Notes under the pieces: model-generated
The model's database searches: none
The model's input: the letters and a program-made list of their open reading frames with translations, nothing else
What the model was told of the DNA's origin: nothing
Shown: one piece after another, positions 59,323-64,000 of the stretch
How the letters are laid out: every line of letters starts with the position of its first letter
How positions within the stretch are numbered: position 1 is the first letter of the stretch
Made by a program: the position numbers and the translations under genes
NCBI GenBank assembly: GCA_947454235.1
Contig: CANGIY010000017.1
Coordinates: 1 to 64,000 of the forward strand
From: Chitinophagaceae bacterium
GTDB taxonomy: Bacteria; Bacteroidota; Bacteroidia; Chitinophagales; Chitinophagaceae
Reading direction: 5' to 3'
DNA length: 64,000 nucleotides

Positions 59323-61827
59323 TTATTGTTTGATTATTATCTCATTTTTGAAAGCACCCAATTCAGTGTACATTTTCAAAATGTAGTTACCTACAGGTAA
59401 ACGAGCGATATCAATAGTTTCAGTTTTTGAACTCATTGTACCTGCAACCATTGTTCTGCCTGGAATATCAGTAAGACTATAGTATACAGTTTCGCCTGAA
59501 TTAGATGTGTTCGAGATAGTCAACTGAGTAGAAGCAGGATTCGGGAAAACCGACCAGTTAGCTGTTTGAATATCCTGAACGCTCAAATTACTGATTGCAA
59601 AAGCAGCAGCAGTTTGAATACAACCTGTCGAATAGTCAGATACAATTACTGTATAAGTACCATTACTCATTGCAATAAGAGAGTAACCTGTAGCACCCGG
59701 TATGTTAACTCCATCAAGTTGCCATTGATATGAAGAATATCCACGTCCAACAGTTAGTGTAGTTCCATCAAATGAAATTGACGGAACAGGAGGAGTTTTC
59801 TCGTAAACAGGAACACTGGCTGTAGTACCTGCACAACCGCTTGTAATGTTTTGGAAACACTGATACATACCAGTTGTTGTCGCAGTATAAGAATTGTTAG
59901 TTGCACCAGGGATAATCATCAAATTACGTTTCCATTGGTAAACGCTTGTGTAACTGCCGGTAACAGGGTGTACTGAAAGCACAACGCTACCACCCGGGCA
60001 GAATGTATCGGCACCTGAGCTCATGATCGCAGGAACTGAAAGTACATTTACAGTTGTTGCAGCAGATGAACCCGCACAACCAGTAGTATTAGTTGCGTGT
60101 AAGTAGTAATCGCCAGATGCTGATGCTGAATAAGATGTTGTTGTTGCTCCAATGATAGGAGATGTACCCATGTACCATTGATAGGTGTTACCAACTGATG
60201 AAGCACCGTTCAGTACGACACTACCATAGCAGAACGAAGTAGAACCAGCGGCAGTAACAGTTACAGAAGGAGATTGTTTCACAGTGACAGTGCGCGTTGC
60301 AGAACCAGTACAGCCACCTGCATTAGTTACTGAATATAAAACCGAAACAGTACCTGGACGAATAGCGCGAATATTTCCAGTGCCACTGATAATTGCGATT
60401 GAAGTATCGGATGTTGACCATGTACCTCCTGGTGTAGTATCACTCAAAGTAAGATTGTAGCCGGTACAGAAAGGATTTGGGATACCGGTGATGGCCGCCG
60501 GAGATGGTGTTTCGTACACATTAATTGTATCAACGCCTACACCAGTGCCGCAACTTGCAGTTACAGAATAACTGATAAGCGCAGTTCCGGTAGAAACTGG
60601 ATAAACCACACCCGAACTATTTACTGTAGCAACTGAAGAACTTGAAGATGACCAAGTTCCGCCCGGAAAACTAGCAGACAGACCATGAGGAACACCCAAA
60701 CAAAACACAGTTGAGCCTGAGAAAGTGCTCACTGGAGCACCGCTAGAAACACCAATATTATAAGTTGCATAACGTGTTGCGCAAGCCGTAGAAACTGAAT
60801 AAGTAATAGTAGCAGCTCCTGCGGTTACACCTGTCACAACTCCTGAAGAAGTAACTGTAGCCACTGAAGTATTTGAAGAACTCCATGTGCCACCTGCTAC
60901 TGTCTCTGATAAAGTAGATGCACTACCTACGCAAATAGTTGGAGTACCGCTTATAACTCCAGCGTTTGGAACGGAAGAAACTGTAACAGTTGTCGTTGCA
61001 GTACCACCTATTGTGGTGTAAGATATAGTAGTTGTACCAACAGCAACCGGAGTTACTGTACCTGCAGCATTTATGGTTGCAACAGCAGTGTTAGAAGAAC
61101 TCCATGTACCTCCAACTGTTGAATCAGTTAATGTAGAAGTTGAGCCGATACAAATTGTAGTTGTACCGTGAATACCAGCCGGAGGAGGAGGAATCAATTC
61201 AGAAACTGTATCGTACGCTCCAAAGAACTGGTCTCCTGAAGAAGCGCCATCATTATTAACCCGATTAATTACAGAAGCAAAAACGACACGACCAGTTCCG
61301 GTTGCTGGTGCGGTCCATGGTAAGCTACTAATAACATAAGTTGAACCGGCACCACCTGTGCCGGTAGTTACATTGATAGGGCTGTTATGTTCGTAATAAT
61401 GAATTGAGCCACTGCCTAAAGCAGCATTGGTACTGTTAACTACACTTGCAGGCAAACCCGTAGATGCAAAAGTACCAGCCATTGTAGCACTAGCCGAACC
61501 CATACCCGTAAGGAATACGGAAGTTAGCTGAAAACCGAATTTGGGATAAGTACCACCACCACTGCCGGTACCGGTAATTTTCAATGTATAAGATTGACCC
61601 GCAATCCAACGTGATACCGGAACACCAGCAGAATCAAGTTCAATTGATACTGTTAAACCACCGCCAAATGCAGGATTGTGGCAACCAAAACCTCCACAAC
61701 CAAAGCCTGAGCCCAAAACACGAGGACCATCAATGGCAGTTGAACCGGCAGGTTGCGAATTGTGACTCGAGAATATCACATATCCGAAAATGAGGGCTAG
61801 AGGTAATAAGAATAACTTTTTTTTCAT
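59323..61827 (-). CDS. Large secreted protein: choice-anchor-V-like domain, Big2/Ig-like repeats and T9SS sorting domain
   Basis: An 834-residue surface protein. After the signal peptide, residues ~30-215 form a choice-anchor-V-like domain (GCGGFGCHNPAFGGG start, then GQSYTLKITGTG). Four Big2-like repeats follow at ~215-510, each with a GGTWSSSNTAVATIN core and a GTTTISYT strand. Two Ig-like repeats come next (NTYQWYMGTSPIIGATTTSY and YQWKRNLMIIPGATNNSYT), then a half repeat. The last ~80 residues are a type A sorting domain (SVFPNPASTQLTISN ... LPVGNYILKMYTELG). Exported by T9SS; likely an adhesin or structural surface protein. Low-complexity Ser/Thr-rich sequence suits O-glycosylation. Confidence 0.9.
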   Translation of the reverse strand: MKKKLFLLPLALIFGYVIFSSHNSQPAGSTAIDGPRVLGSGFGCGGFGCHNPAFGGGLTVSIELDSAGVPVSRWIAGQSYTLKITGTGSGGGTYPKFGFQLTSVFLTGMGSASATMAGTFASTGLPASVVNSTNAALGSGSIHYYEHNSPINVTTGTGGAGSTYVISSLPWTAPATGTGRVVFASVINRVNNDGASSGDQFFGAYDTVSELIPPPPAGIHGTTTICIGSTSTLTDSTVGGTWSSSNTAVATINAAGTVTPVAVGTTTISYTTIGGTATTTVTVSSVPNAGVISGTPTICVGSASTLSETVAGGTWSSSNTSVATVTSSGVVTGVTAGAATITYSVSTACATRYATYNIGVSSGAPVSTFSGSTVFCLGVPHGLSASFPGGTWSSSSSSVATVNSSGVVYPVSTGTALISYSVTASCGTGVGVDTINVYETPSPAAITGIPNPFCTGYNLTLSDTTPGGTWSTSDTSIAIISGTGNIRAIRPGTVSVLYSVTNAGGCTGSATRTVTVKQSPSVTVTAAGSTSFCYGSVVLNGASSVGNTYQWYMGTSPIIGATTTSYSASASGDYYLHATNTTGCAGSSAATTVNVLSVPAIMSSGADTFCPGGSVVLSVHPVTGSYTSVYQWKRNLMIIPGATNNSYTATTTGMYQCFQNITSGCAGTTASVPVYEKTPPVPSISFDGTTLTVGRGYSSYQWQLDGVNIPGATGYSLIAMSNGTYTVIVSDYSTGCIQTAAAFAISNLSVQDIQTANWSVFPNPASTQLTISNTSNSGETVYYSLTDIPGRTMVAGTMSSKTETIDIARLPVGNYILKMYTELGAFKNEIIIKQ

Positions 61828-61991
61828 ACAGCTATTTTATTTGGTGAGCAGACTTTGCCACTCTAATGAAAATTTTGATAAAGATATTGAGGAGTGCGAA
61901 CTTTTCAAAAAAAATCTACATAAAAACTAATATGGAAAATTGTCGAAACCAATACCATTTCCACATTTCGTTCACTTTGAAAAGCGAGAAT

Positions 61992-62738
61992 CTAAAATTG
62001 ACCTACCGGAACCTTGATGTCGTGATAGAACAACACCTTCCATTTTTCCTGAGTAGCACGTTCAACATAATGCTCCCGCAGTTTTAAAGCTTTCTTGCCA
62101 TCAAAGTCGTACTTAGCTACGTACCTGATTTTCAATTGTTTCAATTGTGGTGCTTCATCTCCACCGTAAAACACTTTTTCACCATTATTGTCAATCAGAA
62201 AAACAATATGATGAGGGCTGTGACCGCCGGAATGCTCAAATGAAATATAGTTGTCTATTACCCCACTCTCCCCTTCAAGCCACGCCACCTGCCCTGAAGC
62301 CAAAATTGGTTCTATGTCATGGGGAAAAAATGAAGGTTTTCCGGTTTTTAAAGCAAAATCGGCTTCATCGCGGTAAATAAAATAAGTGGCATTGGGAAAA
62401 GTTGACACCACCAAACCATTATTTGCCTCATAGCTCATACACCCTGCATGGTCTTTATGCAAATGCGACATCAACACCTTAGTAACATCTTCAGGCTCAA
62501 ATCCTGCATTCCTGATATTTTCATGAATTTGTAAAGCCCCATCCTTTGTTCTGAAACCCAAACCGGCATCAAAAACAATAATATCTCGGCTGGTAACCAC
62601 TAAAAAAGGTTGGACCTCAACCAACAAAGAACCCGTGGGTCTTTCATTTAAAACGTCATTAGCGGTATCAAAGGGAACGAATTCTTTATCGTGCCCAACT
62701 GTAAATGTACCTTCAGAAAGAGGAAAAATTTGAACCAT
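61992..62738 (-). CDS. MBL-fold metallo-hydrolase
   Basis: A 248-residue metallo-beta-lactamase-fold hydrolase: SHLHKDHAG (His92, His94, Asp96, His97 bind two metals), HSGGHSPHHIVF and YGGDEAPQ (bridging Asp), with a final His in YHDIKVPVG. It resembles the quorum-lactonase/hydrolase branch, but the substrate is unknown. It lacks a signal peptide. A few bases separate it from the secreted-protein gene downstream; rodA ends 57 bp upstream of its start. Confidence 0.85.
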   Translation of the reverse strand: MVQIFPLSEGTFTVGHDKEFVPFDTANDVLNERPTGSLLVEVQPFLVVTSRDIIVFDAGLGFRTKDGALQIHENIRNAGFEPEDVTKVLMSHLHKDHAGCMSYEANNGLVVSTFPNATYFIYRDEADFALKTGKPSFFPHDIEPILASGQVAWLEGESGVIDNYISFEHSGGHSPHHIVFLIDNNGEKVFYGGDEAPQLKQLKIRYVAKYDFDGKKALKLREHYVERATQEKWKVLFYHDIKVPVGQF

Positions 62739-62794
62739 AAATCGGGGCGAATGTAAAACGATGTTTTGGGTTGTTGGGCAATAACTCCATAGAT

Positions 62795-64000
62795 TTATCG
62801 AATCATCGCATGGCGGTCGGAATCAAGCTTCAACAGAATGAAAATGAGGATGCTGAAAGACAACAGTGAAGAACCACCATAGCTTAAAAAAGGTAAAGTG
62901 ATACCAATTACAGGAGCAAGCCCAACTGTCATGGATATATTCACGGCAAAGTGAAAGAACAATATGGAGGAAACGCAATATGCATAAATTCTGGAGAACG
63001 GCGATCGTTGTCGTTCAGCAATGAACATAATGCGGAACATCAGTGAGATGTACAGCCCAATCAACACAAAACTTCCGGCAAACCCAAACTGTTCAGCGAT
63101 GGCAGTAAAGATAAAGTCGGTGTTTTGTTCAGGCACAAACTGATTTTTAGTGGACGTACCGTTGAGTAATCCTTTACCAAACATACCACCTGAACCAATA
63201 GCGATTTTAGATTGTAGAACATTGTATTCTGAAGAGTTACCTTTTCTCTCTTCACCGTCTTCTGTCTTGCGTTGATATTCTACCGGCACCTCTTTACCTA
63301 ACATCGAATAAATACGGTCGATATGGTGAGGTTTAAGTGCATGTTTAAACATAAATGGAACTGCCAACTGGGAAAAAATGATACAAACTCCCCAGATAGA
63401 TATGAGTAAGATACGGGCAATATTATTGCGTCGCAGCTCAAACCTAATTAAAAACCCAACCAAGGCAGTAATGGCAGTAAGAATAATAAACAGCACTTTT
63501 CGATCAATAAGTAATGTACCCAAAACCAAGGCAACCGAAGAAATACCGACAACCAAGAATACATTAGGTAACCCTTCACGGTACATAACAAGGAAAAAAC
63601 AAAGGTAAACCAGTGCTAAACCCGTTTCGTTTTGAAGTATAACAATCAATGCAGGGAACATGACCATAGCAATGCCGATTACCCTATCGCGCGTACTTTT
63701 AAAATTGGTCTCCTGTAGTGAAAGGAACTTGCTAAGCGCCAGCGCGGTAAATATCTTACATACCTCACCGGGTTGCACCCTGATGCCCCCTACACCTAGC
63801 CAGGATTTAGACCCTTTGACGCCAATACCTATAAAAATGGTAAGTACAAGCAACACTATACCAAATGTATAACTAAGGAACGCAGTAGATGCAAAGAACT
63901 TACTATCGGTTAACAGAATAAAAGCACCTACCAGTAAAGAAACACCTAGCCACATAGTTTGTCTCATATAGCTCTTTTCGCCGGAGAAAATGACTAAATC
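62795..64000 (-). CDS. rodA: Rod shape-determining protein RodA, partial (continues beyond the window)
   Basis: A SEDS-family peptidoglycan glycosyltransferase (partner of PBP2 in cell elongation). At least 401 codons are in the window; the frame is still open at base 64000. The part seen starts …VIFSGEKSYMRQTMWLG and has about ten helices: GVKGSKSWLGVGGIRVQPGE (the SEDS catalytic loop region), LILQNETGLALVYL-like helix, a large periplasmic loop (GKEVPVEYQRKTEDGEERKG), GGMFGKGLLNGTSTKNQFVPEQNTDFIF and TLPFLSYGGSSLL. The N-terminal ~30-50 residues are off the right edge. Confidence 0.93.
   Translation of the reverse strand, partial: DLVIFSGEKSYMRQTMWLGVSLLVGAFILLTDSKFFASTAFLSYTFGIVLLVLTIFIGIGVKGSKSWLGVGGIRVQPGEVCKIFTALALSKFLSLQETNFKSTRDRVIGIAMVMFPALIVILQNETGLALVYLCFFLVMYREGLPNVFLVVGISSVALVLGTLLIDRKVLFIILTAITALVGFLIRFELRRNNIARILLISIWGVCIIFSQLAVPFMFKHALKPHHIDRIYSMLGKEVPVEYQRKTEDGEERKGNSSEYNVLQSKIAIGSGGMFGKGLLNGTSTKNQFVPEQNTDFIFTAIAEQFGFAGSFVLIGLYISLMFRIMFIAERQRSPFSRIYAYCVSSILFFHFAVNISMTVGLAPVIGITLPFLSYGGSSLLSFSILIFILLKLDSDRHAMIR

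Noticed and set aside
1-64000. tRNA or rRNA genes
   Set aside because: Gaps were read for cloverleaf features (GGTTCRA-like T arm with 7-bp acceptor stem) and none was found.

Overview
The window reads as a piece of a Bacteroidota chromosome, probably a Chitinophagales- or Saprospiria-like lineage. The grounds are: type IX secretion (T9SS) C-terminal sorting domains on two large secreted proteins and one gene remnant; a GldM-C-like secreted protein; a RemB/Wzi-like outer-membrane protein; repeated TAnnTTTG promoter boxes instead of sigma-70 -10 boxes; few Shine-Dalgarno sequences; and a Rho with a long low-complexity insert. Genus or species cannot be fixed from the sequence alone. The content is mostly chromosomal core and housekeeping, with a light load of small mobile or repetitive DNA. 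No rRNA, tRNA or CRISPR array was seen.

Layout. 1-1790: the start of an IS1182-type transposase running off the left edge, an M28 peptidase, a decayed T9SS sorting-domain fragment and a dispersed palindromic repeat. 1.8-12 kb: ahcY, an RDD membrane protein, kup, a GT-C/TPR membrane protein, and secreted or PLP-dependent proteins. 12-14.5 kb: a compact CDP-6-deoxyhexose cassette (rfbF, rfbG, an RmlC-type epimerase). 14.5-21.6 kb, minus strand: moaE and moaD, a candidate small structured RNA or leader, rho, a sugar-epimerase-like SDR, a DUF7009-like protein, fdhD and a T9SS cargo protein. 21.8-24.6 kb: a protein-glutaminase-like lipoprotein, a GldM-C-like protein, a hypothetical protein and two more copies of the palindromic repeat. 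24.6-37 kb: a DEAD-box helicase, an SH3-like secreted protein, an orphan PAS histidine kinase, feoB, a lipoprotein esterase, a RemB/Wzi-like protein and a TMTC-like GT-C/TPR protein, with two copies of a ~157-bp MITE. 37-44.5 kb: fdx-iscX-kdsC (minus), then prs, rplY, and a tight operon of dut, a sugar nucleotidyltransferase, a TPR protein and a DUF4292 lipoprotein.

44.5-51.9 kb looks like part of a flexirubin/aryl-polyene-type pathway. fabG is divergent from a three-gene operon encoding an MMPL transporter fused to an acyltransferase and a methyltransferase, a phytoene-desaturase-like oxidoreductase, and a flavin halogenase-like enzyme with the WxWxIP motif. 51.9-64 kb: dnaB (with an SSB-like acidic tip), a B12-type radical SAM protein, a methyltransferase, lysS, a CDP-alcohol phosphotransferase, a large T9SS adhesin-like protein, an MBL-fold hydrolase and rodA running off the right edge.

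Most worth following up: the palindromic repeat family (three copies), the MITE pair whose central hairpin keeps its shape while its sequence changes, the ~100-nt RNA between rho and moaD, the partial halogenated-pigment operon, the SSB-like tail on DnaB, and two genes whose promoters predict leaderless mRNAs. All comparisons were made by eye; no database search or folding program was run.
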